Positions 1 through 11,843 of a stretch of DNA of 64,000 bases are shown one piece after another. A program made the position numbers and the translations under genes. The DNA lies in the NCBI RefSeq assembly GCF_001625305.1, contig NW_017804065.1, positions 2,298,369 through 2,362,368 of the forward strand. The letters are read 5' to 3'. The stretch's first letter is position 1. Each line of letters begins with the position of its first letter. This DNA is from Branchiostoma belcheri. Lineage: Eukaryota; Chordata; Leptocardii; Amphioxiformes; Branchiostomatidae. The notes beneath the pieces are model-generated. The model was not told the DNA's origin. It searched no databases and saw only the letters and a list, made by a program, of their open reading frames with translations.

Positions 1-2955
1 CTGAGGAATTCCCACAGACTCTGTCCTGCAATCAGAATTGGAAACACATTTGAAGCACAAGTGGTGTGCACATGGGAATTATAGAAATTTTAAAAGCAGC
101 TTCCCTTTCTTGTTGTATGAAATAAATCAGTTCTTTAGACCTCAAATAAATACAATGTACACTGCTGGTCCATTTAGTTTATTGTCTGTTTGTTTGTTTT
201 TATTTATTTAACCAGGGGGATACATATCACCCGTAGGGCGCTTTTCAATGAGCCCTGGGCCTGGGGAAGACCCCAAACAAAAACATCAAACTCAAACTAA
301 TACAAATAACAACAAAAGTAACTTATAAAGTTACAAAAGTTACTAAATAATACAAAAGCAAGGTAACTTAAGTAGCATACATTGCGCATGGAATCATAAT
401 ACCAAAATTGGATGCTAAGTTATGCATCTGTGCCAGTGGGGTCATTTGTGGAAGTAACTACTAGTACTAGTATTATATGTATATATATAGGTAAAAATCC
501 GTCTTGAAATTATAATAAGTCTTGCAAGAAACACAATTCTTTCTTTGGATAAATTTAATAGCAGCCTGTCATGCACTGTGACTAATGGTACAGTTCTGTT
601 AATTACACTCTTATTCAAATGACACTGTTATCAATTTTTACCTCTCACTTTCTCCATCAGAAAATACACACAGTCATTTTTTTCATCCAAGAGCAAACCA
701 AAGTGTCTACAGGTCTGCTTGCTGTCTGCAAGCTTCAGGAAAGCGCCAACAGCTCCTTTACGTAGGTTTTCAAATGAGACCTGTAGGGTATGTTTAAGGG
801 TTATGAGAATTCCACCAGAGTTGGATAATCATCTTGAATTTCCTGCTTTCCTCTCAAGCATGGAGTGTTCATGGTTGGGAAAAGATGTAAATGTAGACAA
901 AATTGAGTGAAAAGCTGAAAGCCATTTAAACATTGTATACTTTTCAATGAGGGGGGGGGGGTTGCATCTAAATTTCCAGCATATTTATCATAACACTTCA
1001 ATACATCAATACCTCAAGTTTGCATGAATAACATGAATATTATACACAAATATATATATGTAATATTAAAAGCTCTTTACCTTTTTGACAGCAAACTCAT
1101 CTTTGCTTTCAATGTCAAATGCATTGTGCACTTGTCCCTCTGCTCCTTTCCCTAGCTGTTCTTTGATTTCAAAGTTGCCTGGGGTGGTCTGTGTCTTAGG
1201 TTTGTAGATTGTTGACAGGTCCTGCGAGACTGTAGGATTTAGCAGAACGATGGTTCCTCGTACAGTGGTCTGTGGACAGTGGTTTTGTACAGTATTACAT
1301 ACAGGAACCCAGTATATGAGGACAAGCATGTGTGAATAGTATAAACAGTGTAACTGACAATGAATCACAGACAAATTTCCTTTTATACTGTCACTTTCAT
1401 TGTATGCACCTTAGGTACAATTGATGTTCCAAGGCATGAATCGTGCAGAATTCATTTGACCTTCATTTACACAACATCTACGCACATACCAAATATCAAT
1501 AAGATCCATCCACAACTACTCGAGTTATGACATTGACCTACATACAGACCCACACCACAGCTGCTCCACCAGTAGCCTCCATAGCATGCCAAAAACTGGG
1601 GTTTGGGGGTCTTCAGGGTCTTTGGGAGCTTTTATGTGCTACTTTCTGATTGCATATAGACAACATAGCCGGCCTGGTTGAATTACCCCCGTTAGAACTG
1701 GACAAATCAGAAAACAGCCGAAGACCACCAAACCCCAGTTCTATAAGCATGCTAGGGAGGCTACTCCACCAGGCCCAAACCGAAAACATACCCTTCTGAT
1801 GAAGGCAATATAGTAACTAGTTCCGCAATGTCATACATGTACATGTACATGTTACCTTTGCCAAATGATTTTAACCGTTAGGATTGATGAATTATAAATG
1901 TTTCTTATTGTTTATGCAAATAAAAGCTTCATTTGCATAAGTTATAGCACTATAATACATTTTTGTGTCTGTATCTCTATGGCCGGTATAATCGCCCTTC
2001 GGCGTAACACACCAGCTAATCACATTCCAGGGAGAATATGCACGCATGTCCCAGAATACCTTGCATTACACATATTCCCCAATACACATTCCAGAAGACT
2101 CACTCTTAGCAACAGGCATATAGATTTGATCAGTAAATGACAATTTAACAAGAGTTCCACAAACTCATACCTTGACGATTGGCGAATTATACAATTTTAA
2201 CCATTGATTTTGTAAATAAGGGCCTCATTTGCATGGATTACATCAGTTGATCATATTCTCCACCCAATGACAGCCTTATCTTAAGAAAAAGGCTATTATA
2301 GCACTGCCTCATAAATTATGCAAATGAGTTCATGATTTGAATAAATTATGTTTATTGATGTTCACCTTCACTTAGCTTCCAAATGTGGCAAGTATGAAAT
2401 TCCCAGCAGTTACAACTATTAAATCATAAAAAGATGTCATTAATCATGCAAATTAGGTCCTCATTTACATAATATATATCCTCAGATGTTTTTCTCGTTC
2501 TCAAGTAGATGTCACAAGTGTTTCATTGTTCTATTATCGAACAAAGCAGATGTGTAGAATTTCCTCATTAATTATGCAAATTAGCGCCTGATTTGCATAA
2601 TTGTCATTTGATTATGTCAAGCATCACTTCAGCTACCTACATACCAAAAATCACGACAATCCGTCAACCGGTTCTCTAGTTATCCTCGTTAGAAAATTTT
2701 TCAACAAATGCTCCTGCAGTTCCAGAACAAGCCGCTAGGGGACCCAAACTCATGTCACTTCTTCCCCATCCCAAGAGCTACCTGTCATCCAAAATTCGTG
2801 ACCACCCTAGCATGTCTAGATCACGACATATCAAAACCGGAAGTTCTGCTGCAGTACCTAGGAAAGCCGCCAGGGGGCCCAAAATTTAATCATTTCTAGG
2901 CCTACCAAGTTTCATTCCATTTATCCATCCGTGCTTCTCGAGTTATCTTGCTAAA

Positions 2956-3003
<48 letters not shown>

Positions 3004-3848
3004 AAACACACATACAGAGACATTAACGCTACTGAAAACATACCTTCTTGGCGAAGGTAAAAAGCGCCTACCTGAGGGATAGGGAGTTTGCCTCCTTCGA
3101 TGTTGCCCACTGTTAACTCTGCCTGGGAGATCAGAAGCCCGTTCTGGACTGGCAGTATGTGACAATCTACTTCGCCGAGCTCTTGCAAAAGCTCAGTAAT
3201 GATGGAGAAAAACCTCTGAACATCGGTTGACTTTCCCGCTCCCATTTCGCTTACTTTCTTGAGCAAGGCTTCGGAGGCGTCACTACCTCGCCGGTAGCTA
3301 AGTACCACTGGTTGGTCGGCCCGTATCTCCCGTCCGGTAACACGCACTCTCATGTTTCCGGATCCCTCCTCATCAACATCTTTCACACACACATCCCTAA
3401 GTTGTAATGTCCTATACTTCCCCGATAGAGAATCGAAGATTAAGAGTTCGAATACATTATCTTGTCGGTTGTATGCGGATTGCCACAAGGCATAGGCATC
3501 CTTCTCTACATCTGATGGCTGAGCGATTTCTGTTGTGCCGGTCTCTGGACTGTCTCCTTCGTACAGCTCTTCACTTTCACTTTCTCCTTCGTGTGACGTT
3601 CTCTCGTTGCTGTACGGTTCTTGGGCAGGGGCTCTCTGGCCATCCTGCTGAGTGTCCGTCTCGCTAACCGCCATGCCGGGGCCTTCTTCGTCCTGATCCT
3701 CGTTTGTGCTAACATGGCGTTGGTTTTCTCCGTCCGGTGACGAGACGTCAGCAACTGACAGACCACGGCCAGAGTCTGCCTCCGAAATAACTGACTGTGT
3801 ATCGTCGAAGTCCTTTGCCGGACTTTGGTCTCCATCATTAGACGCCAT
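1..3848 (-). CDS. Protein kinase, NIK/MAP3K14-like by eye, 5' part (3' end beyond window)
   Basis: Four exons join in phase on the minus strand: 3848-3072 (259 codons), 1269-1081, 780-642, and 25-1, which runs off the window. The start ATG (3848-3846) lies in a good context (AAAATGG). Residues 1-100 are acidic and low-complexity; about 110-259 look globular but I recognise no domain. Exons 2-4 give a kinase N-lobe: glycine loop GKGAEGQV (299-306), AVKK with the ATP lysine at about 321, then YFLMEKVRGQSL through the hinge. Spacing and the AVKKV...FME...GxSL pattern recall NIK. By gapless eye alignment, the position of the C-helix glutamate is Ala/Gly. The catalytic loop and activation segment lie outside the window, so activity cannot be judged. 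It could be another MAP3K-like kinase; being a kinase is near certain. Confidence 0.83.
1573..1763. mobile_element. Mutator-like MITE with 9-bp target duplication
   Basis: The element starts TAGCCTCCATAGCATGC and ends with the approximate inverse GCATGCTAGGGAGGCTA. Both flanks carry the nine bases CTCCACCAG. Related copies lie at 7868-8019 and 26764-26942. A 9-bp duplication is typical of Mutator-like elements; there is no transposase. Confidence 0.8.
2700..3060. repeat. Dispersed repeat ending CTTCTTGGCGAAGGTAA
   Basis: The same sequence recurs at about 34455-34702: CCAAAATTCGTGACC, CCGGAAGTTCTGCTGCAGTA, then a simple repeat, then ACGCTACTGAAAACAT and CTTGGCGAAGGTAA. A weaker relative lies at 9478-9690. 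Each copy carries its own microsatellite (CA or ACAG) at the same internal place. No coding capacity is visible; the class is unknown. Confidence 0.7.
2957..3004. repeat. (CA)n microsatellite in kinase intron 1
   Basis: A CA run of about 40 bases followed by degenerate CA-rich sequence, ending about 70 bases from the exon 1 donor. It sits inside a copy of the dispersed repeat whose end reads CTTCTTGGCGAAGGTAA. Confidence 0.9.
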
Positions 3849-5835
3849 TTTGGTCTTGTGTAGATTGACCCGTTGACGTCGCTGTTTAAGAGCTTGTTGG
3901 GAGCAGGTCAGTTTTTCTCACTCGATCCTGTAGCTGTTAGTATGTCCTACTTGACTCCAAATTCCGTTTTGCAGCAAAATGCAGGGATTCAAATCTCGGA
4001 TTGTTAATCTCTTGAAAAACAAAATGTTGAAAACCCTACAAATTGTTTCAACTCGGTGGATGGTACGAGTAGAGATCAGGTGAAAATTTCCCGGGCTCCG
4101 CCACAGACGTCTGCACGACACTAACAACGCCACTTCCGCCAGTCGATGCCAGGCCAAAACTACTCTGAAGCTTTCAAGTAACCAAAGTTTTGCTGTCGTC
4201 GTTGTGTCTACCAGCAGTTCGTCTCAAACCAGACAAGAGTTGGAAGAGAAAGTCTTCGTGACTCGAACAAAACCCACGAAGAATTGCTTTCACTTTCTTT
4301 GAGTTTGCGCGGTAGGGCTCAACAGGTGAGTCACGGGATGATGTTTACAATTGGTTGTTACCTGATACTTTGACCTTTTCAGGTATTTGGCTTCGTGTTC
4401 GGGACGATACATTATGACTTGAGCCATGTTTAAGGGAGGCACGCCACAGTGGATGGATTTCGGTACAAGTATATTTTGTATCTACATGTACGTCGCGCCT
4501 TTAATGTGCATTTCCAACATACCCTCATCATACCCTTTATTTGTAGAAGTATGGGGAATATATGCACACACAACATTTTTTATTGAACGTTTGATCCCTG
4601 AAACGTAGGTTTGTGGACATTTGGGGTGTTTTACTGGCCTGGCTCGCTTAATTCATGATTGAAATGTGTTCCGGTTTGGCCACGATCCGAATCGAAGCGG
4701 AATATATTTTTGCGTCCGTGATTCAAAACTTGAACCCATACTGGAAACGGTTTCACACCTCGAATTGACTTTCATTTCATATGTATATCACAATTTCTTT
4801 GAATATTTCCTGAGAACCCGGCTCGTAAGGCGGAGAGTTTACGCCTGTCCGGGCGAGTGGTCGCCCGTTCCCGACTCATGTCCTCCCCATGGCATAGGCT
4901 GTGCCCCGGACGCATCTAGCGCAAACCCCCACGGTCAGCCGCCCCAACGCCCCCGTTGGGCTACCACTCGCCCTTGCGCCCAGGGTAGGTTCTAGTACAC
5001 ACCATCCAGTTTCCTCTGGATCTCCTGATTTACCCAAGTCAATATCGGAACTCCTGTTTCCTCAGTCGACCAGTAATTAGAACTCGATGTCAAGTGTACG
5101 ATTCAAGTAGAATTTTCGGCAGTACAAGCCACTGCGCCGCAAACTATGACCGACCGTGGCCCCCACGTACCCGGGAGTACAGCGTCGAACCGAAACGATT
5201 CGCATCCGCGCGTTCATGATCATTACAATTCTACGAATGCGAATCGTATCGTATCGTTTCAGACCACCTCGCGAGGTGGTTCAGAATAAATCGCATCGGA
5301 ACCGGTTTGGAGCGTTCATGTTCTGACAGCCGATCTTTTGGTAGCCAGGCTGTTGCGAAAAATGCCCTTCAGGGCATGGTAAGATGGCCTTCGGGACATG
5401 TTGGCCATGGAACCGAGGAGATAGCATTGATTATACTCTGGCACACAGGCAAATCTTCCGGTAATACTAGTAGTCCGGCAGGGCAGGTTAACGTTACCGG
5501 TCATACATATATGCAAATAATTTGGAAGAAACATTAAATAAACTGATTTTGTAACGGCAAGACAAGACACGTCAGGACAGTAATGTTTATTGTATATATA
5601 TGGTGTGCAATATTTATATTTCACCCATACTATAGTGTAGGTGAAGTATATTGTTTTCTTTCAAGTTTCTTCTTCTTCTTCTTTTCCTTCTGAATTTCTT
5701 CATTTTAGGCCAAATCAACTGATGAAAAATTGAAAGCACAAAAAAAAATGATTTAAAAACTCAAAGAAGTAAATTGTCATAATTCAGTGATTTTCTGAAC
5801 TTATTTTTCAGTCTATATGTATATATTTATATAGA

Positions 5836-5884
5836 GAGAGGGATGGATGGATGGATGGATGGATGGATGGATGGATGGATGGAT
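5836..5884. repeat. (GGAT)n tetranucleotide repeat
   Basis: About twelve tandem GGAT units, with short GATA/GATT-like runs after it. Confidence 0.95.
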
Positions 5885-6419
5885 ACTAGATGAATAGATA
5901 GATTGATTGAGTGAGGCCCATCGAGCCTCTTCGGCTAATCTGTAAAATGTGTGCCGAAACACATGTGCACGTCAGTTTTGGTGCGCCAATGTGCCACCAT
6001 CTACATATTTGCCACCAAGAGCCGTGAAAAATATGCGAGTAAGCAAATAAGCACATACTTCGATATCACGGAATAGATACGTTGTTTAATGAGGTGAATA
6101 TTGTGAACTCTTGAAATTATTTCAACGATATTATAAATCTGAATCTTACAATGTATAACGGCCTGGCGGAACAGGCTGAATATGGCTAAACACACCGATA
6201 TTTTGTCAATCAAGATGGGCGGAGCTTGTTTATGTGGAGTTTGTACAGCCCCGCCCTCCCAATGACTTTGTAGACATCCCGAGGGCGGGAACAGATTAGC
6301 ATATGGCAGGAACAGATTAGCATAATACTGGACAGGTCAATCTTTTTTGACAAGATGAAGGAGATGCAAGTGTTGACTATAACCTCTTTAAACAGATTGA
6401 AATATTTACTGGTCTTCTG

Positions 6420-6530
6420 GTTCGAGACTAGGCCACTCCGTGAACAAGATGGACTGATAGTCATCGAAAATTTGGAGGTCAGTATCTTTACACTTTCAAC
6501 TTGTCACTGTTGAAAGAATCCTCTAGTAAC
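6420..6530. mobile_element. Partial copy of the long-TIR element found whole at 36528-36830
   Basis: The sequence from GACTAGGCCACTCCGTGAAC through CTGTATCTATACGTGACAAA closely matches one arm and flank of the element at 36720-36860. Only one arm is clear here. Confidence 0.7.
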
Positions 6531-6869
6531 TGTATCTATACGTGACAAATGGATCTCTTCTGGTCTTCAAAGTAACATTACCAAACAAACTGTGCAGAAT
6601 GATCCAGATAAGTTTAATTTTAATTAAAATTACATAATCAAGGCAATACTATCTGCAACTTTCAGCTTCTGACAAACTAGCTTTGTGCTCAAATTTCTAA
6701 TTACCGCTGTCAAAAATGTATCAAACTGTCTCAGGTAGTCTGGAGCTGACTATAGAAGTTGAACAAATGACACAGAGTATGGTATGGCGAATAATCAACA
6801 CTTCAAAGTCATTTCTTTACATTTTCGTCTTTTTCGTTTGATTTTGGCATTCTACGACATTGGTATCAA

Positions 6870-7058
6870 TCAATCCTCCGCGGGCATCATGGTCTGATGC
6901 ATAGCGGCTACAGTCCCGCAAAGGTCCCGCCAAGATGATCTATTCTCGGCCCAGACCCTCCAGTCGTCTCTGACACCCAGCTCCCCAAGTGTGGGGAAGA
7001 GCTGGTCTTCCCATCTTGCCCTAGGGCGGCCCCTTGGACGTCTCCAGGTTGGGTCCAA
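6870..7058 (-). mobile_element. Non-LTR retrotransposon remnant (RT-ORF C-terminal tail)
   Basis: Minus-strand frame containing RRPRGRPRARWEDQL and then NRSSWRDL. The basic GRPR.RWEDQL...RSSWR pattern is the usual C-terminal end of the reverse-transcriptase ORF in many animal LINEs. No RT core is present, so this is a 5'-truncated fragment. Confidence 0.75.
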
Positions 7059-7867
7059 TATATTTCTTTTTGCAACTTTGTACTCGAATGTCCTTTCTAC
7101 AACTCGCTAAGAAAGCGACATTGTATTTTCCCGATTTCTACGCAGAGGGCCCTGATCCCCACAAATTTATAGAATTATTATCCGGCCCAACTGTACCCCT
7201 TACAAGACAGTTGGGAAGTGCCTGCATACAGTGTTTGAGATGAGAGATAAGTCTTTAAAATAATAGTTAATTAGATTTTATAGTAAATTTGTCTTCTGGT
7301 TATATCATTCTTAATACTCATCTATTTGTACAGATGCTTTATGAAATGTATTGTTTTATTGCATTCAATGCAATTTTAATGTCTCTTGTTTGTTTTAAGT
7401 AATTGAAAATTTTAAAACTGTATTTTCTATGTTGCTGTGGTTCAGGGTGGCCAATAGCAAAGAAAGTTCAAAGTTCAAAGTAAAGGTAATCTTTCCCACT
7501 AGTGAACATTTACGCAATCCCGCAATGCTTTAAGCTGGGCCTAAAATGAGGATTCTCGTGATGCCACAGGGTGATTGGTTTGTGAATGACATCACTTAGG
7601 ATACCATATATTGATTTCCTTAATCAATACTTGGTATATCCTGACATCTGCATGGTTTTCATTCATATGGTAACGTATCTGACACCCAACCATGGAACGA
7701 AAGGCACTGGTGCTCAGCGTAAAGCCCGGATATCCCTTACATATGTAAAACACCGCTATCGTCTACATTGCCTTCATTTATTTCTTCTGCAAAAGCTGTC
7801 AGGTAAAAGATGAGGGGTGTGTTAACCAGGATACTGCACTCACAGCTTCTTTGGACGTGTCGGAAGC

Positions 7868-8019
7868 TAGCCTCCATAGTATGCCAAAAACTGGGGGGTT
7901 TGGGGGTCTTCAGGGACTTTGGGAGCTTTTATGAGCTATTTTCTGATTGCATATAGACAACATAGCCGGCCTGGTTGAATTACCCCCGCTAATCAGAAAT
8001 AAGCCTGCTACGGAGACTA
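7868..8019. mobile_element. Mutator-like MITE, second copy, 9-bp target duplication
   Basis: Same ends as the element at 1573-1763. The flanks are exact nine-base repeats, GTCGGAAGC (7859-7867 and 8020-8028). It is shorter than the first copy because the right half is deleted. Confidence 0.85.
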
Positions 8020-8583
8020 GTCGGAAGCAACATTTCCGACCGTGAAACGATCCCTCGCTCTTCATTGGGTCAGTACGTCACATTACGTGAGTGTTCCCTC
8101 TCGTTGAATATATCATGTTTCAGCTTCTCTGGTGTGGCACAGGCTGGTTGGTTTGTAAATAACATCACTAAGGATGCTGTAGATTAATTTCCATGACCAA
8201 TACTTGGTAACTAGAGAAAATATAATTTTGAGCTCCCTAGCGGTTTTCGTTAGAACTCCATTGAGACTTAAGATGCTTGAGTTTTGTAACCATCGTATTA
8301 TCTGCCTTTTCCTGATCTTAGATCTTAACGTTTGCCCCATTCAGCAACTTTCTTTAATACCACAGCTGTATGCCTTGGAAAGAATAAAGGAAGAGATAAG
8401 AAAATAGAACACATCATGTCTATCATCTAACCACTTATGAAAGGTGCCTTTCGCCATTAGTGCTACCATTTTTTCATATTTTCTCAAAGATTTCGCTAAT
8501 AATGACGACGATATCATCCTTGCAATGGCCTGTGGTCCTTTACTTATTGGATGTTACTTGCTGTTTTGTCACTGATACGTAAG

Positions 8584-10771
8584 TCAGCCTCCATGCCTCC
8601 CACCCCATCTATGGGATCCCGATTCCCGACGTGAGCCACTTTCTCCGGGAGGCCCAGGTGGCCCACTCCGCCCAGGAGAACCCTTTTGCCCAGGTGGCCC
8701 TCTCTCCCCAGGAGGGCCCATTGGCCCAGGTTGCCCATCTTGTCCTTTGGACCCAGCTGTTCCTTTCGGCCCCTTCGGCCCAGTTGACCCAGGCTTCCCG
8801 GGAGAGCCCTCTAACCCGATCGATCCAGGTGACCCAGCCTTCCCAGGAGGCCCCACTGGCCCGATAGACCCAGGAGGCCCCACCGGCCCGATAGACCCAG
8901 GTGACCCAGTCTTCCCAGGAGGCCCCACCGGCCCGATAGACCCAGGTGACCCAGTCTTCCCAGGAGGCCCCACTGGTCCGATCGACCCAGGTGAACCAGC
9001 CTTCCCAGGGGATCCAGCTGTTCCCTTTGGTCCGGGTGGTCCAACACATATGTCATGGGTGACATTCGGTTCGCGTGGTTCAACAGGGAAAGCTGCAGCA
9101 AACATAGACAGGCGAACGCTAAGTATCTTCTTTGAGTTGAGGAGGCCAACAACAGCATAGTGATGAGTTTGCCTCGCTATATAACATAACATTAATAACT
9201 ACCATAACATTAATGTATCACAACATTAATAGCTAGAGTTCCACATCTAATACCTTCCGCAAATGATCTTCAGACAGCAATTCTAGCACTTGCTCATATA
9301 TTATTTGATTTGCATGATTTCTGACTGATGATGTTGACTTATGATGATCGTGACACTACGTCGATGAAGGTTAGATATCCAGGTAATACGATACGCCAAA
9401 AAGCAGTTACTCAAGCAAAATCATATCCAGTTGTTTGAGTAACTGCTTTTTGGCGAATCGTGACACTATCGTGTCCAGATCACGAGATCAAACCGGGCCC
9501 GGATGTTCTGTTGGAGTAACAAAAAAAGCCGCTAGGGGTCCGAAAATAGAATCGTTTCTTCCTCATAGCAATCCCTATCTATATGCCAAATATGATTATG
9601 ATACATTATTAACTTCTGGAATTATGCTGTTCACACACACACACACACACACACGAGCCCGGCCACAAAAACATAATCTTATTGTCGAAGGTAATCATAT
9701 TGATTAAGTGTACTGATTAAGTGTTCTGAAAGTTTTGTTTGCAGTTAGTAGGCACAAGTTCCTTTTTGTACATGTCCTATTACTTAGTGATTTGGCATGT
9801 GCTGTTCAAGCTATCCTTGGTAACCATAGTTTGAATAGTTGAGTTGAGTTCATATTCATGTGGAGAGAGGGCTTATTATTTGAAATCTAAATTTTCATAT
9901 ACACTGGACAACATAGACACGTAAAACAAAACATACCAAAAATGAAAAGCAGTACCTCAGATCCTACATTTTAAGGTAAGTGGATGGAAATATAAATACA
10001 CCCAACTTGCCTGATTTTATCTCGTGCAGACGCTGCTCCAAGACGTTGCTCACTGCGACTGCCACGGTGATGTTCACTCGCTAAATAGTTCAAAAGAGAA
10101 ATGTTTAAGTCAGTGACAAGAAATTTGCTAGCTGTGAGCCATTGATTGGCCACTGATTTTGTGATTTTGTAAAATTGAAGACTTTAAATATTGATAATCT
10201 AAGCAAGTTATAGAAATATTTACTAATCATATGTCATGGGTGAATATCTGTGTATCTACGTAAAATCAGCATCTAGGAGAGAATTTTCAAAAAGAGGCCT
10301 TGAAAATGAGAAACGTAGCCCACCTTCCTCATTTTCAGCTCAGTACCGTGACATGACATGGGTTTCTGTGTCTCAGAAAATTAGCCTTCCCACCAGTAGA
10401 AATTTTCGCCAAGTTGGGCGTCAGTTATATTATAGAAATATTACACTGCTTTATTTTTACACACTACATCCATAATTTGCATGGATTTGCATAAATAAAC
10501 AGACTCCTTATGTCAAATATGGACACCCCATCAAAGTCAAAATGCTTATGGCTCTTGACTAAATATGTGAAAGGCGGGCTAAAAACACAAGTTTGTCCTC
10601 AGGTACTATTTACCTCTTCCATTTTTTGGAACCGAGCGTCCATGTACAGAATCAAAGAGACATACGCAGAGACCAGGGCGACAATGGCGATGGTAGTGGC
10701 GATGTAGTGGCACCGGCCGAATGTGCGGCTGGAGTCTAAATACATGCATACACATATGACATATGTTTTAC

Positions 10772-10811
<40 letters not shown>

Positions 10812-11843
10812 AAGAAAATACAAGACAGCGATGACGACGCTTATATAAGCGCCGCCATCGAATAATAATTGTTTATTGCAAATTCTTGCCCGAGGGCTAA
10901 TGGCAGAAACAGAAGAAATATGGTATAAAAACAGGCAATTAGTACATATGGAACTACTGATAACTACTAAGAAACTACTGGTAAAAAACTACTGGGTTTG
11001 ACTTCTTTTTTGAAGACAGAGGAAGACAAAGGATCCCACTTTTTCTATAATTTGTGGGTTTTCGGATGTTAAGAGGAGAGTGGTTTTCTTTTCATTTGTA
11101 TATGTGTGAAAGTTTGGGTAGAATTTAGAGGCTACGTCAAAGAGTTCATTTCGTTCATTGCTATAGAGGGTACAACTTGATATAAAATGCGTTTCGTCTT
11201 CCACCGTATTCAACGCACAATGTTTACAAATTCGTTCATACACTTGGAGCTTCTTGTACCGCCCTCTCTCAATTTCGAGAGGGTGTGCACTATATAATTC
11301 GTAATTTACTTATTGCAGAGCGATTGTTAAAATCAATTAAGTCCAGGTATTTTTCCATAGAATATGTTGTTTTACATTTTTTGTAGAACCTTAGCTTACC
11401 AGAATCAATATTTAACTTGTGGGAAATAGTTTGTATATACATATCAGAAATTCTTAACCTTAACATGGTGCATACAGATTTGATATCACAAGTAGAATTA
11501 CACGAATAGAATAAATAAGAATATCCACTAGAATCTAATATTTCTTTTACACGCTGTAGTAATGTATGAAAAATCAAGAAAAGTCGTTACCTGTGCTTTT
11601 GTTCGCTGCCTTGTCATGTAAGTTTGCATCTCCTGCACCACAAACTCCGTCAGGGCGTGATGCGGTCTCATCATGATCATACGCCTTTCCCTTGTGTGAG
11701 GACGCCACATGTATGTCTGGGTTGTTCTCATACACGTGGTCTTCACCGTCGCTTGTGGTGTCCTGGTGGACAAAAGTGGCTTGGCGCGGCGGCTCGCCTG
11801 TTTGCCCGTTGCCGGGCCCGGTGGTGGCGGTACGGTCTGGCAT
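8584..11843 (-). CDS. Type II membrane collagen-like protein (317 aa model)
   Basis: Four exons: 11843-11591, 10735-10614, 10080-10011 and 9092-8584 (stop TGA 8586-8584), phases 1, 0, 1, total 954 nt. The first ATG (11843) is used because the longer frame begins only at TTG. Residues 1-84 are a polar N-terminal region with an acidic DGEDHVYEN tyrosine motif. A membrane helix covers about 95-116 (YIATTIAIVALVSAYVSLIL) with no signal peptide, implying a cytoplasmic N-terminus. Next come a short helical stalk (RVNITVAVAVSNVLEQRL) and 46 uninterrupted Gly-X-Y triplets, followed by a short Gly/Ser/Arg/His tail. Intron 3 appears to use a GC donor (CAG/GCAAGT). The C-terminus could instead splice onward near 8620; no further exon was found. 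Known membrane collagens (types XIII, XXIII, XXV) share this topology but are far longer. Confidence 0.82.
8800..9040 (-). repeat. 45-bp tandem repeat inside the collagen exon
   Basis: The 15-residue unit GSIGPVGPPGKTGSP is repeated nearly identically at DNA level, about 3.5 times, with one copy shortened by two triplets. Because each unit is a multiple of nine bases the Gly-X-Y register is kept. The antisense strand is also open here as a consequence. Confidence 0.85.
9362..9465. mobile_element. Short fold-back copy of the CGCCAAAAAGCAGTTACTC element
   Basis: GATGAAGGTTAGATATCCAG, ...ACGCCAAAAAGCAGTTACTC, is followed within 30 bases by its inverse GAGTAACTGCTTTTTGGCG. The same ends border the larger element at 28364-28774 in MALT1 intron 1. 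Confidence 0.8.
9633..9654. repeat. (CA)n microsatellite
   Basis: About eleven CA units in a degenerate copy of the dispersed repeat described at 2700-3060. Confidence 0.9.
10865..11577 (-). mobile_element. LINE ORF2 C-terminal remnant inside collagen intron 1
   Basis: Minus-strand frames encode NFNNRSAISKLR-type sequence, then YERICKHC...VEDETHFISSC. The C..C...VEDE.HF...C signature is the terminal zinc-knuckle-like segment of many non-LTR reverse-transcriptase ORFs. A frame break separates the two halves. A related DNA stretch recurs at 43560-43810 and a faint one near 58950. Confidence 0.75.

Larger units (their letters stand above)
3849..8583. other. Intergenic region, no supported gene
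   Basis: Between the kinase start and the collagen stop. It holds a GC-rich stretch at 4810-4995, a short palindrome at 5265-5282 (ACCACCTCGCGAGGTGGT), a (GGAT)n run, part of a long-inverted-repeat element at about 6420-6530, a LINE remnant at 6870-7058 and a 9-bp-TSD MITE at 7868-8019. Open frames here are short and show no recognisable protein. Sequence upstream of 3848 is the presumed kinase promoter, but I see no decisive motif. Confidence 0.6.

Noticed and set aside
3506-3838. Second minus-strand frame of 110 codons
   Set aside because: Out-of-frame shadow of kinase exon 1; basic, low-information composition and no splice continuity.
4666-4995. GC-rich plus-strand frame of 109 codons
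   Set aside because: High GC leaves it open by chance; Pro/Arg-rich product without family resemblance or splice context.
8631-9160. Plus-strand proline/glycine-rich open frame
   Set aside because: Antisense shadow of the collagen Gly-X-Y exon, whose codons avoid stops on the other strand.
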